Shown piece by piece: positions 39,598 to 49,470 of a DNA stretch of 64,000 nucleotides; within the stretch, counting starts at the first letter, position 1; each line of letters starts with the position of its first letter. The DNA lies in assembly GCF_020686945.1 (NCBI RefSeq), contig NZ_JAJEPR010000011.1, positions 1-64,000 of the forward strand. Direction: 5' to 3'. The DNA is from Limivivens faecihominis. GTDB lineage: Bacteria; Bacillota; Clostridia; Lachnospirales; Lachnospiraceae. The translations under genes were made by a program, and so were the position numbers. Under the pieces are notes generated by a model. That model did no database searches and was not told the DNA's origin. It was given only the letters and a program-made list of their open reading frames with translations.

Positions 39598-39610
39598 TCC
39601 TAATAGGAAA
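39598..39610. repeat. Right attachment-site repeat of layer 2
   Basis: TCCTAATAGGAAA; see 1627-1639. Its AGGAAA acts as part of the ribosome binding site of the DUF5688 gene. Confidence 0.55.
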
Positions 39611-39617
39611 CAATCAT

Positions 39618-40706
39618 ATGATGAACAGAAAAGAATTTTATGAATATGTAAAAGATAATGTAAAGGCATATTTGCCAAAGTCTTATGAGGAAGGCGAGAT
39701 TAAACTTCAGGAAGTTGAAAAGAATAATGGGTTGAAGCTGACAGGTATCACAATTCCAAATGGAGATCAGAGAATCGTACCGACAATCTATCTGGATTCC
39801 CTTTATCAGGAATATATCAATGGAAAAGATGTAGATTCTTGTGTTGGGGATGTAGCTGATATGCGTATTGAGGCACAGGGCAAGGCAGAATTTTTGGATA
39901 TGGGAGTTCCGGATATTTTTGATTATGAAAAGATGAAGGACAAATTACAGATGAGAATTTGTGACAAGGAATGGAATACAGACCGTCTGGAAGACAAAGC
40001 ATTCACAGAACATGGAGATTTTGCAGCTTATTATGCAGTAAATCTGGAGGAAAATAGAGAAGGAATCAGCAGTATTCCAGTAACTGTTTCTCTGATGAAC
40101 GAATGGGGAGTATCTGTTGAACAGATTCAGGCAGATGCGATGATGGCAGATAGAAATCGTGGTGTTGTTTTGATGAACATGAATGAAATTATAAAATCCA
40201 TGATTTTTGGTGAAGAACCAGAAAATCTTTTGAATGAGAAACTAGATATCGAAACGATGAGAGAGCCAATGTTCTGCTTGACGAATGCACAAAAAATGAA
40301 TGGTGCGTCACTATTACTGCAGGAAGATATCCGTAAGCAGATCGGTGAGTGTCTGGGCAGTGATTATTTTGTTCTTCCCTCTTCGATTCATGAGGTGCTG
40401 ATCCTTCCCGATAACGGACTGTTTGAGGTTCCAGAATTAAATGCCATGGTAAAAGAAGTCAATGAGACGCAGGTGGAAAGACAGGAACAGCTTTCGGATA
40501 AGGTTCAGTTCTGCGATGGGAAGACAGTAGTTATGGAAAATGCCGAACGCAGGGAAGCACGTCTGGAAAAGGAAAAAGCAGCCGAAAAAGCGGAAGTAAA
40601 AGGTGGAATCCATGGAAGATTGGAGAAAGCCAAGGCAGAGATCAAAGCGAAAGAGGTAAATAAAGCCCCAAAGGATAAGGCTAAGAATCTTGCCGAAGTG
40701 TTATAA
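39618..40706 (+). CDS. DUF5688-type ICE protein
   Basis: 362 aa, starting MMNRKEFYEYVKDNVKAYLP. Landmarks are ITIPNGDQRIVPTIYLDSLY, MNEWGVSVEQIQADAM and FVLPSSIHEVLILP, as in DUF5688 proteins that sit upstream of the methylase/helicase gene in clostridial ICEs. The C-terminal 80 residues are charged (Glu/Lys/Ala-rich) and likely a coiled coil. No signal peptide. Function unknown. It is the first gene of layer 1 right of the layer 2 insertion, which has separated it from its upstream neighbour at 1471-1611. Confidence 0.85.
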   Translation: MMNRKEFYEYVKDNVKAYLPKSYEEGEIKLQEVEKNNGLKLTGITIPNGDQRIVPTIYLDSLYQEYINGKDVDSCVGDVADMRIEAQGKAEFLDMGVPDIFDYEKMKDKLQMRICDKEWNTDRLEDKAFTEHGDFAAYYAVNLEENREGISSIPVTVSLMNEWGVSVEQIQADAMMADRNRGVVLMNMNEIIKSMIFGEEPENLLNEKLDIETMREPMFCLTNAQKMNGASLLLQEDIRKQIGECLGSDYFVLPSSIHEVLILPDNGLFEVPELNAMVKEVNETQVERQEQLSDKVQFCDGKTVVMENAERREARLEKEKAAEKAEVKGGIHGRLEKAKAEIKAKEVNKAPKDKAKNLAEVL

Positions 40707-40776
40707 GCGTAACAGTAGTAATAATTACGAGGGGACTGAGCCAAGCAGTCCCTGATTTTATGTAAAGGAGTAGCAG

Positions 40777-43700
40777 ATGGCAAATAAATTATATGCAATG
40801 GAACAGCTGACGGAAGAGGTGGCAAAAGATGTAGCTGCCAGTCCGCAGGAATGGATGAGGTTCCTAAACACGGCATCCAGACTGTACAAATACACTTTTC
40901 CAGAACAGCTTTTAATTTATGCACAGCGACCGGAAGCAACTGCCGTAGCATCCATGGAAATCTGGAATCAGAAGATGTACCGCTGGATCAAAAAGGGATC
41001 CAAAGGGATTGCCTTGATTGACAATACTTCCGGACCAAAAACGAAACTTCGGTATGTATTTGATGTGCAGGACACTTATAAAGTGCGGAATCTTGGAAAG
41101 GATCCTCAGTTATGGAATCTTCCGGTGGAAGGAGAACAGCTGGTGGCAGATTATCTGCAGGAGCAATTATCACTGGAAGATACGGAAGGAGGACTTGCTG
41201 AAAGCCTGCATCAGGCAGCGAAGGAAAGTATGCAGGAATGGCTTCCTGATGCATTGGAAGAACTGAGACTGGACGTAACAGGGACATTTCTGGAAGAACT
41301 GGACGAACAGAATCAGGAAGTCGAATTTCGGAAACTGATGACCAATAGTGTCTGGTATGTATTACTAAACCGGTGTGGACTGGATGTACAGGAATATCTG
41401 GATGCAGAGGATTTTCGGCATATTACGGACTTCAATCAGCTGAAAATATTAGGACATCTGGGAAGTGCAGCCAACGAGATCAGCAGGCCAGTCCTGATGC
41501 AGATTGGACGGTATGTGTTGAATGATCTGGAAAATGACCTGAAAACGGTTGCAAAAGAAAAAGAAGTAGTCTATAATGAATTTAACACGTTAATTCGTAA
41601 AAGTAAAACAAATAACACAGAAAATAGAGCAGAAAATAAGGAGGAAACGGACTATGAGAGAGATCAGTTACAGCCAGAACGGAGAGTATCAGATTCCAGA
41701 TATCAGCCTGGAAGAGACAAGAGGAACCATCGGGAAGTACGGAATGATGAGGAAAGAGTATCTGAGAAATCACAAGGTAGCCAGGTTCAACATTCTGACA
41801 CTGCAGAACCGTCTGGACAGTCATCTGATGGAGATCGACAGTCAGGCAAGACAGAGAGTAGACAACCTGATGAACGAACTTCTGGAGAAAGATCCGGCAC
41901 CAGACAAGATGGCAGACACAATGGCATGGACCAGACACATGAACCAGATCAAAGCACAGGCAGAGGAACTGGTAATTCAGGAGATTATTTACAGTTAAGC
42001 CTGTTCCCAACAGAAGAGGAACAGTTAGGAGAAATAAGGAAAGCGGCAGCTGCATTAGAACAGCCGGCCGCTTTTCTTATTTCCGATGAAGTAGTCGATC
42101 ATATCCTTCGCACAGGTAGTGGGCAGAAAAATACACTGTTTCATATTACTGCAAGATTGATCGAAGGTCTGGATAATGAAGAAATGCAAAGCTTCCTGAA
42201 AGATGAATATGGCACCGGAGGAAAAGGATTTACCATAGATAATCAGAAAATCAGTATCTGGTACGACAACGATGGTATCCGTATCCGGCGAGGTGACTCT
42301 GCAAGAAGAAACTTTGACCGTATCGTTACGTGGGAAGAAGCTGCTGACAGGATCCGGGATATGTATGAGGAAGGAAATTACGTTGATAATCTTATCTCCA
42401 ATAATGCTATCGAGCAGGAACAGAAAGAAATGACAGATCTTTTGGCGCTTCATTTTCGAGATACAAATAGAAATACGGAAGAATACCGGTCTTATACGGA
42501 TTGGCAGGATACCATTCGGAACGCTTGGACAGATCCAGAAGGGAAAAAAGAAATCTATCAGCAGTTTGAATGGTTACAAGCGGATATGAATGAAAATCCG
42601 AGTAATTATCATCGTTGGGAAATTCAGCACAATCCAGTATATTCTCAGCGTTTTCGTGACCTTCAGAGAGATTTCTCCTGGGTGGATCAACAATTTAAAG
42701 TAGAACGTCTAGGGCTTTCCTTTATCACACAGGATGAAATTGATGCAGTATTAAGAAGAGGCGGCATTACTGCCGGAGGACGTAACCGAATCTATGAGTA
42801 TTTCATGGAGCACCATGATATGAAAGATGCAGCTGAGTTCCTGAAAAATGAGTATGGAACAGGTGGTTCTTCACCCGGAATACCAGGAGCAGGTGCTTCC
42901 GACGCATCCCACGATGCAAAAGGATTAAAACTTGCAAAAGGGAAAATTGGCAGTCCAGAGGTAGAAGTTTTATTAAAGTGGAACAAAGTTGCAGAACGTG
43001 TCCGCCAGTTAGTCCGCACAGATGATTATTTGTCACCGGAAGAAATGGAAAAGTACGAAGAGCGACAGGAAGCACAAAAACTGGCAGACTTGGAAGAAGC
43101 ACAGCAGGCTTTGGAAGCGGAGCAAATAGATGTGAATCAGCCAGAGGACAAGGAAACATCAGAAACCGTAGAAGAAGTTGAACGGAGAGAAGATACGGTA
43201 ACAGATATTCAAGCAACAAACTTCCACATCACAGATGATGAACTTGGACAGGGAACACCGAAGGAGAAATTCCGAGCAAATATCATGGCTATCCAGTTGT
43301 TAAAGAAATGTGAGGATGAGAACCGTAATGCGACACCAGAGGAACAGGAAATCTTATCCCGATACGTTGGCTGGGGAGGTCTTGCAGATGCATTTGATGA
43401 AACAAAAGCTGCATGGGAGACAGAATATCTGGAATTAAAGACTGTTCTTACACCAGAGGAATATGCTGCAGCCAGAGCTTCCACCTTAAATGCTCATTAT
43501 ACACAGCCGATTGTGATTGAAAGTATGTATCAGGTGTTGGAGAATCTGGGATTTACAAAAGGAAATATCCTGGAGCCATCTATGGGAGTCGGGAACTTTT
43601 TTGGAATGCTTCCGGAGAATCTGAACCAGTCCAAACTTTATGGTGTGGAATTGGACAGTATCAGCGGCAGAATTGCAAAGCAGCTCTATCCTGATGCCAA

Positions 43701-46386
43701 TATTCAGATCAAAGGTTTTGAGAAGACAGATTATCCTAATGACTTCTTTGACGTGACAATCGGAAATGTGCCATTTGGTGCATACAAGGTCAATGACCGT
43801 CAGTATGATCGTTACAATTTCATGATTCATGATTACTTTCTTGCCAAAACGATAGATCAGTTACGTCCAGGTGGTGTGGCTGCTCTGATCACAACAAAGG
43901 GAACTATGGACAAGGCATCACCGGAAGTTCGGAAATATCTGGCAGAGCGGGCAGATCTGCTAGATGCAATCCGACTGCCGAACACAGCTTTTAAGGCAAA
44001 TGCAGGAACAGAAGTCAGTGCTGATATTTTGTTTTTCCAGAAGCGTGACAGCATGACAAAAGAGATGCCGGAGTGGGTGAATCTTGGAAGTGATACCAAT
44101 GGAATTACAGTCAACCAGTATTTTGCAGACCATCCTGAAATGATTCTGGGTGAGATGAAAGAAGTATCGGGTCCATATGGTATGGAAACAACCTGTATGC
44201 CGATAGAAGGTGCTGACCTTGAACTCCAGCTTGCAGAAGCGGTCAAGAACATTCATGGAAACATGGTACCGGCAGTAGATGTGGAAACAGAACTGGATGA
44301 GATGCCAGAGAGTATTCCAGCAGATCCAAATGTCCGAAATTACAGCTATACGGTGGTAGATGATCAGGTATATTACCGTGTCAACTCTTTGATGAATCAG
44401 GTGAAGATGCCTGCCGCCACTGCAGAACGTGTGAAAGGCATGGTTGCAATCCGTGATACTGTCCGGGAGTTGATCGCCATGCAGATGGAGGAATCCGTCA
44501 CAGATGAAGAAATCCAGAAACAGCAGGAGAAACTGAATCAGGTATATGATACCTACACAGCAAAGTATGGAGTCATTGGAAGTAATGCTAACAAACGTGC
44601 ATTTTCTGATGACTCTTCTTATTGTCTGTTGTGTTCGCTGGAGGACTTAAACGAAGATGGAACATTGAAGCGAAAAGCGGATATGTTTACGAAACGAACC
44701 ATCAAAAAGGCAGTGGCAGTAACCAGTGTAGAAACTACGACAGAAGCATTAGCATTATCTCTGAATGAAAAAGCAAAGGTTGATCTGTCCTATATGGCAC
44801 AGCTGACCGGAAAAACAGAAGAAAAAATCACAGAGGAACTGGTTGGAGTTATCTTCAAAAATCCACTGACAGATCAGTGGGAGAGTGGAGATGAATATCT
44901 GTCAGGCAATGTCAGGGAGAAACTGAATACAGCAAGAACTTTTGCAGAGAACCACCCGGAATTTACACCGAATGTTCGTGCATTGGAGGCAGTTCAGCCG
45001 AGAAATCTGGAAGCATCCGAAATTGAGGTGCGTGTTGGAGCTACTTGGATTGAACCTTCAGATTATCAGGATTTTATGACGGAACTGCTTCATACGCCGT
45101 GGTATCTTGCACAGAAGGAAATACAGGTAAAATACTCTGAGGTAAATGGTGAGTGGCGGATTACAGGAAAGAATGCCGACAGTCCGAGAAATGCGTTTGC
45201 TTATGCAACGTATGGAACTGAGAGAGCAAATGCCTATAAGATTTTGGAAGATACCCTGAACCTGAAAGATGTACGCATCTACGATAAGAGTGTCAATGAA
45301 AATGGTGATGAGATCCGTGTCCTCAATAAAAAAGAGACCATGCTGGCATCACAGAAGCAGGATGCCTTGAAGGCTGCATTCCAAGATTGGATTTTCAAGG
45401 ATCAGCAGAGGAGAGAAAGGCTGGTAAAAGTATATAATGAACGATTTAACAGTATCCGTCCCCGTGAATATGATGGCAGTCATTTGACTTTCCCAGGAAT
45501 GAATCCGGAAATAGAGCTTCGCCCGCATCAGAAAAATGCTGTTGCACATCAGCTTTACGGAGAGAATGTGCTTCTTGCTCATGTAGTAGGAGCTGGGAAG
45601 ACCTACGAGATGGTAGCGGCTGCAATGGAGAGCAAACGTCTGGGATTATCACAGAAGAATTTATTTGTCGTGCCGAATCATCTGACAGAGCAGTGGGGAG
45701 CAGAATTCCTGCAGTTATATCCGGGAGCCAATATCCTGGTAGCAACCAAGAAAGATTTTGAACCGGCAAACCGAAAAAAATTCTGTGCCAGAATCGCTAT
45801 GGGAAATTATGATGCTGTTATCATTGGGCATTCCCAGTTTGAGCGTATTCCAATCTCTGATGAGAGACAGGAAGCCATGCTTCAGAGGCAGATTGATGAT
45901 CTGGAAATGGCAATTCAGAGTGCAAGGTATGAACAGGATGGTGGACGTTATACTGTCAAACAGATTGAAAAGATCAGAAAGACACTGCAGACAAGGCTGG
46001 AAAAACTGAATCAGAAAGAGAAAAAAGATCAGGTAGTTACGTTTGAAGAACTGGGAGTGGATCACTTGTATGTAGATGAAGCACACAGCTATAAAAACGC
46101 ATTCCTTTATACAAAAATGAGAAATGTAGCCGGGATTGCACAGAACGAAGCACAGAAGTCAGCAGATATGTTCAATAAATGTCAGTATCTGGATGAGATT
46201 ACCGGAGGGAAAGGCATTACCTTTGCTACGGGCACACCGATCAGCAATAGTATGACGGAATTATATGTTATGCAGAGGTATCTGCAGAACAGTAAATTAC
46301 AAAATATGGGACTTGGATTGTTTGATTCCTGGGCCTCTACTTTTGGAGAAGTTGTCACGAGCATCGAGTTCGCTCAAGTATTATAG
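40777..46386 (+). CDS. Giant methylase/SNF2-helicase-like protein, N-terminal part (interrupted)
   Basis: 1869 aa, of which the last six codons come from layer 3b. N-terminal ArdC-like domain (EWMRFLNTASRLYKYTFPEQLLIYAQRPEATAVASM), linker (about 285-410) that also encodes TnpV in another frame, two repeated modules (FLISDEVVDHILRTG and FITQDEIDAVLRRGG), an adenine-methylase-like domain (YVGWGGLADAF; GVGNFFG; IGNVPFG in place of NPPF/Y, about 998), and helicase motifs: HVVGAGKTYEM (about 1602) and YVDEAHSYKN (about 1764). Helicase motifs V-VI are on the 60368-62068 part. Such proteins are thought to protect or process DNA on transfer. The intact gene would have 2430 codons. Confidence 0.9.
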   Translation: MANKLYAMEQLTEEVAKDVAASPQEWMRFLNTASRLYKYTFPEQLLIYAQRPEATAVASMEIWNQKMYRWIKKGSKGIALIDNTSGPKTKLRYVFDVQDTYKVRNLGKDPQLWNLPVEGEQLVADYLQEQLSLEDTEGGLAESLHQAAKESMQEWLPDALEELRLDVTGTFLEELDEQNQEVEFRKLMTNSVWYVLLNRCGLDVQEYLDAEDFRHITDFNQLKILGHLGSAANEISRPVLMQIGRYVLNDLENDLKTVAKEKEVVYNEFNTLIRKSKTNNTENRAENKEETDYERDQLQPERRVSDSRYQPGRDKRNHREVRNDEERVSEKSQGSQVQHSDTAEPSGQSSDGDRQSGKTESRQPDERTSGERSGTRQDGRHNGMDQTHEPDQSTGRGTGNSGDYLQLSLFPTEEEQLGEIRKAAAALEQPAAFLISDEVVDHILRTGSGQKNTLFHITARLIEGLDNEEMQSFLKDEYGTGGKGFTIDNQKISIWYDNDGIRIRRGDSARRNFDRIVTWEEAADRIRDMYEEGNYVDNLISNNAIEQEQKEMTDLLALHFRDTNRNTEEYRSYTDWQDTIRNAWTDPEGKKEIYQQFEWLQADMNENPSNYHRWEIQHNPVYSQRFRDLQRDFSWVDQQFKVERLGLSFITQDEIDAVLRRGGITAGGRNRIYEYFMEHHDMKDAAEFLKNEYGTGGSSPGIPGAGASDASHDAKGLKLAKGKIGSPEVEVLLKWNKVAERVRQLVRTDDYLSPEEMEKYEERQEAQKLADLEEAQQALEAEQIDVNQPEDKETSETVEEVERREDTVTDIQATNFHITDDELGQGTPKEKFRANIMAIQLLKKCEDENRNATPEEQEILSRYVGWGGLADAFDETKAAWETEYLELKTVLTPEEYAAARASTLNAHYTQPIVIESMYQVLENLGFTKGNILEPSMGVGNFFGMLPENLNQSKLYGVELDSISGRIAKQLYPDANIQIKGFEKTDYPNDFFDVTIGNVPFGAYKVNDRQYDRYNFMIHDYFLAKTIDQLRPGGVAALITTKGTMDKASPEVRKYLAERADLLDAIRLPNTAFKANAGTEVSADILFFQKRDSMTKEMPEWVNLGSDTNGITVNQYFADHPEMILGEMKEVSGPYGMETTCMPIEGADLELQLAEAVKNIHGNMVPAVDVETELDEMPESIPADPNVRNYSYTVVDDQVYYRVNSLMNQVKMPAATAERVKGMVAIRDTVRELIAMQMEESVTDEEIQKQQEKLNQVYDTYTAKYGVIGSNANKRAFSDDSSYCLLCSLEDLNEDGTLKRKADMFTKRTIKKAVAVTSVETTTEALALSLNEKAKVDLSYMAQLTGKTEEKITEELVGVIFKNPLTDQWESGDEYLSGNVREKLNTARTFAENHPEFTPNVRALEAVQPRNLEASEIEVRVGATWIEPSDYQDFMTELLHTPWYLAQKEIQVKYSEVNGEWRITGKNADSPRNAFAYATYGTERANAYKILEDTLNLKDVRIYDKSVNENGDEIRVLNKKETMLASQKQDALKAAFQDWIFKDQQRRERLVKVYNERFNSIRPREYDGSHLTFPGMNPEIELRPHQKNAVAHQLYGENVLLAHVVGAGKTYEMVAAAMESKRLGLSQKNLFVVPNHLTEQWGAEFLQLYPGANILVATKKDFEPANRKKFCARIAMGNYDAVIIGHSQFERIPISDERQEAMLQRQIDDLEMAIQSARYEQDGGRYTVKQIEKIRKTLQTRLEKLNQKEKKDQVVTFEELGVDHLYVDEAHSYKNAFLYTKMRNVAGIAQNEAQKSADMFNKCQYLDEITGGKGITFATGTPISNSMTELYVMQRYLQNSKLQNMGLGLFDSWASTFGEVVTSIEFAQVL
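41654..41998 (+). CDS. TnpV-family protein overprinted in the helicase gene
   Basis: 114 aa. It resembles TnpV of clostridial transposons: ISYSQNGEYQIPDISL, GKYGMMRKEYLRNHK, NRLDSHLMEIDSQARQRVDNLM, AWTRHMNQIKAQAEELVIQEIIYS (recognised from memory). AAGGAGG at 41638-41644 stands nine bases upstream of ATG 41654. The frame is shifted relative to the surrounding helicase ORF, whose product here is a low-complexity polar linker (QPDERTSGERSGTRQDGRHNG). Thus both frames are open for 345 bp. TnpV function is not established; it is associated with serine-recombinase elements. Confidence 0.8.
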   Translation: MREISYSQNGEYQIPDISLEETRGTIGKYGMMRKEYLRNHKVARFNILTLQNRLDSHLMEIDSQARQRVDNLMNELLEKDPAPDKMADTMAWTRHMNQIKAQAEELVIQEIIYS

Positions 46387-46712
46387 GCACATGGAAGCAA
46401 TTTTAATTCCATACAGAAATACGCTAAAAAACAAAGAAAAAGGAAATGTTGGAACAGACAGGAAGCAAGGAAGCCAGAAATAGATATGGATTAGCGAAGA
46501 AAAACGGCAATAAATGAAGCATAAGTGAAAAAGCGACAGAAGGTGCGGAAAGCATTTTCTGCTACCTCTTTCAACATTTAAAATGATAATGTAAAAGTAA
46601 AGGTTTGTTTAAGATAGTAATTAAAAAATTTAATACTAAAAAAACGAAATACACAAAAACTACAAGAAAAACTGATAAAATAAAAAAAACGGAAAATAAG
46701 AGGTAGCTAAGA
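46387..46712. other. AT-rich leader at the left end of layer 3b
   Basis: No convincing gene. Very A-rich upstream of the response regulator, so probably the operon promoter and recombinase arm-binding region; no -35/-10 pair is clear enough to assign. Confidence 0.4.
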
Positions 46713-47390
46713 ATGAAAAAAATTTTAATTATAGAAGATGATTTGGATATTCAAGAGCTGATACAGTTTTTTTTAGAGGATCAAGGGTATGAAGTGATTA
46801 CGGCATCTGATGGAATAGATGGTATTGCGGTTTTTCTGAAAGAACAAATTGACTTGATACTGCTCGATATTTTACTTCCTAAAATGGATGGGTATGCAGT
46901 TTGTGAACTAATACGAAAAGAATCGGAAGTACCAATCATTATGATAAGTGCATTGGGAAGAGAAGAAGACCAGATAAAGGGATTTGAAATGCAAATAGAT
47001 GACTATATCCCCAAGCCGATTTCTCTTCCAATTATGATAAAAAAAATAGAAGCTGTTCTGCGTAGATATGAAGGAGTAGATATAACAAAAGATCACGAGT
47101 TAAAATACAGAGAGATAATATTGATTGTAGGAAATTATCAAGTGAAAATAGGGAAAAAGTTAATTGATTTGACACAGAAAGAATATGAAATTTTGAAAGA
47201 ATTGATTGAAAATCAGGGATGCGTGATAACAAGAGAGAGCTTTTTAAATCGTCTATGGAAATATGAATTTGAAGGTGAAGAACGTGCAGTTGACAATCAT
47301 ATCAAAAATTTGCGGAGAAAATTGGGAAAAGCAGGGGATTATATAAAAACGGTAAGAGGGGTGGGGTATCGAATTGATAAAGCTAATTAG
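46713..47390 (+). CDS. OmpR-family response regulator of layer 3b
   Basis: 225 aa, AGAGGTAGC ribosome binding site. Receiver: IIEDDLDIQEL, phospho-Asp in LLDILLPKMDG, Lys in IPKPISL. Winged helix: LTQKEYEILKELIENQGCVITRESFLNRLW ... IKTVRGVGYRI. It overlaps the histidine kinase gene by 17 bp. It should regulate the lipoprotein/FtsX/ATPase genes that follow, as in Bce-like or lantibiotic-sensing systems (inference). Confidence 0.92.
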   Translation: MKKILIIEDDLDIQELIQFFLEDQGYEVITASDGIDGIAVFLKEQIDLILLDILLPKMDGYAVCELIRKESEVPIIMISALGREEDQIKGFEMQIDDYIPKPISLPIMIKKIEAVLRRYEGVDITKDHELKYREIILIVGNYQVKIGKKLIDLTQKEYEILKELIENQGCVITRESFLNRLWKYEFEGEERAVDNHIKNLRRKLGKAGDYIKTVRGVGYRIDKAN

Positions 47391-48795
47391 AGAACATTTG
47401 TCTACAAAAATATTTATAATTACAGTATGCTTATTGATTACTGTTGGTAGTGCGATTTATGGAATGGTTGCATTGGGGATGTCACGGAGCTATTTTTTAG
47501 AGTTGAATAGAAGTTTGAGTAATCAGACGGAAAAAATGGTACTTCAATTATCGAATACTTCAGTGCAGGAAATAGATGGAATATTAAAAATGTTTGCATT
47601 GGAGCATGGGATTTCTATTGTCTTAAAAGATAGTGACGAAAAGGTACTTGGTATATATGGAGATATGGAATATTCACTGGCTCCTGGAACAGATGTAGAA
47701 GATATTCTGTTAGGCAGTGGGATAACGGAATCTTATTCCTGTAAGTTAACGAATGGAAAAACATATTGGATTCAAGTGTTTGGAAACAAGGAGAAAGTAA
47801 ATATTGGACTGGAATCATTAAAAAGAATTTTACCTATGTTGGGGGCTATTACTTTTTTGGCAGCATTAGCTATTGCTGCTTTATACACAAAATATATTAC
47901 GCGTTCAATTTTAAAGGTGAGTGAAGTTTCAAAAAAAATGGCAAATCTTGATTTTCGAGTTCGATATACAGAAGACCGGAGGGACGAGATTGGAATTTTG
48001 GGAGAAAATCTGAACGAACTTTCGGAAAAATTAGAGAGTGCTTTGGATGAATTGAAAGAAAAAAATACTGATTTAGAGAAAAGCATCAAACTTGAGCAGC
48101 AACTGGAACAACAACAAATGGCTTTTTTTTCAGCTGTTTCGCATGAATTAAAAACTCCGATTACAATTCTAAAAGGACAAATTCAGGGAATGTTATTAGA
48201 AGTAGGGGGATATAAAGACCGAGATAGATATTTAAAACGTTCTTTTGAAGTAGCTAATTCCATGGAGAATATGGTGCAGGAAATTCTGTATGTTTCAAAA
48301 ATTAGAACATCGGGATTTGAGTTGAAATTGATAGATATACCACTTCACCAACTTGTTGAGAATGTGATTAAGGAACAGGAAGATATGGCTATTGATAGGG
48401 GATTACAGTTTCATATACGAATAGAAGAATCAACTTGGATACGGGCAGATGAAGCTCTTTTCACGAAGGTCATAAGTAATGTGGTAGGAAATGCAATTAA
48501 ATATACGAATGAGGATGGAAATATATGGGTTGGAGTGTATAAAAGAGGTGAAGAAATAATTTTTTGGATTGAAAATGAAACGGAATCTATTGATGAGAAA
48601 GAAATTCCAAAATTATGTGATGCATTTTATCGTATTGATAAATCCAGAAATAAAAGAACTGGTGGAAGCGGCTTGGGATTATATATTACAAAAATGATTT
48701 TAGAACAGCATCAGTTTCCTTATTGTATTGAAAATACAGAAAAAGGCATAAAAGTGGAAATAAGATGTTATGAACCAACCAGAAGGCTGTTGTGA
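47374..48795 (+). CDS. Sensor histidine kinase of layer 3b
   Basis: 473 aa (TTG or GTG-type start region; frame given from 47374). Membrane segments FIITVCLLITVGSAIYGMVAL (about 14-35) and MLGAITFLAALAIAALYT (about 153-170) flank an extracytoplasmic sensor of about 115 residues; then HAMP, HisKA with His in AVSHELKTPITIL and HATPase with NVVGNAIKYT and GGSGLGLYITKMIL. The stop codon lies in the terminator hairpin. Its large external domain argues for direct sensing of an external ligand. Confidence 0.9.
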   Translation: MIKLIREHLSTKIFIITVCLLITVGSAIYGMVALGMSRSYFLELNRSLSNQTEKMVLQLSNTSVQEIDGILKMFALEHGISIVLKDSDEKVLGIYGDMEYSLAPGTDVEDILLGSGITESYSCKLTNGKTYWIQVFGNKEKVNIGLESLKRILPMLGAITFLAALAIAALYTKYITRSILKVSEVSKKMANLDFRVRYTEDRRDEIGILGENLNELSEKLESALDELKEKNTDLEKSIKLEQQLEQQQMAFFSAVSHELKTPITILKGQIQGMLLEVGGYKDRDRYLKRSFEVANSMENMVQEILYVSKIRTSGFELKLIDIPLHQLVENVIKEQEDMAIDRGLQFHIRIEESTWIRADEALFTKVISNVVGNAIKYTNEDGNIWVGVYKRGEEIIFWIENETESIDEKEIPKLCDAFYRIDKSRNKRTGGSGLGLYITKMILEQHQFPYCIENTEKGIKVEIRCYEPTRRLL

Positions 48796-48818
48796 CGGAA
48801 AATCACAACAGCCTTTTT
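48783..48818 (+). terminator. Terminator after the histidine kinase gene
   Basis: AAGGCTGTTGTGA and TCACAACAGCC form an 11-bp stem followed by TTTTT; the kinase stop codon TGA is in the stem. Confidence 0.88.
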
Positions 48819-48909
48819 ATACATATAAAATACATAAAAAAAACGGGAAAATCATACATTCAATTTTTATAATATAAAGAAAAAATATGTAATGGAGGAT
48901 TTTTTATAA

Positions 48910-49470
48910 ATGAAGAAAAAAATATGTATAGTATTATGTTTGGGTTGTATAGGAACCGTATCAGTTGTTGGGTGCAGCAATAAAAATTTTGATTCAAAAG
49001 TAACAGGGGATAATCAGACAACTACCGAGAATGTATCTGATATACTGAATGATCAAGAGAAAAAAGAAGGCGGTTACGAGAACGAGTCAAGTAGTAATGC
49101 TGATGACAAAGAGAACTCAGCGGACGATTCAGAAGTGTTGGCAAATGCAGATTTGCGTGGAGCTGTTTTGGAATTTTCAGACACAGGATGTAATATCAGC
49201 ATAGGGACGCAGACGGATGATGCAGAAATGGTTCCTGCTCCGGGAGCGGTTGTTGAAGAAATGAATCAGGTGAAAATAGTATATGGAGAAAATACCTATT
49301 TTCAGATTTCTCATTCAACGATGACGGGTATTACGCTTGAGGATTGCCGGAAAGAAGAAGTGAAAAAGCAGTCAATGCTCTATCTGTATGGGGATTACCA
49401 GGAGGATGGTACGTTTTTGGCTAAAAGGGTAATTATTGACCGATTTGAAAAGGAAGGAGAATGGGAATGA
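48910..49470 (+). CDS. Lipoprotein associated with FtsX-type ABC system
   Basis: 186 aa. Signal peptide ends in lipobox VVGC (residue about 22). An acidic, Asn/Ser/Glu-rich linker is followed by a beta-rich domain (GAVLEFSDTGCNISIGTQTDDA ... FLAKRVIIDRF). The gene has a GGAGG and starts its own unit after the kinase terminator; it overlaps the permease gene. It may deliver a substrate to the transporter or act as the sensor partner; unknown. Confidence 0.8.
   Translation: MKKKICIVLCLGCIGTVSVVGCSNKNFDSKVTGDNQTTTENVSDILNDQEKKEGGYENESSSNADDKENSADDSEVLANADLRGAVLEFSDTGCNISIGTQTDDAEMVPAPGAVVEEMNQVKIVYGENTYFQISHSTMTGITLEDCRKEEVKKQSMLYLYGDYQEDGTFLAKRVIIDRFEKEGEWE

Larger units (their letters stand above)
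1627..39610. mobile_element. Layer 2: serine-recombinase conjugative element, about 38 kb, itself interrupted
   Basis: This GC-rich block has nearly all genes on the minus strand and sits between two AT-richer plus-strand segments of layer 1. A large serine recombinase lies 31 bp inside the left end. It holds a relaxase, MobC, VirB4, VirB6-like, PrgI, NlpC/P60, Maff2, VirD4, PcfB, ArdA, ParB and two methyltransferases. Removing the 10.4-kb layer 3a leaves about 27.6 kb. With maff2 split, it may no longer transfer by itself. Confidence 0.8.
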
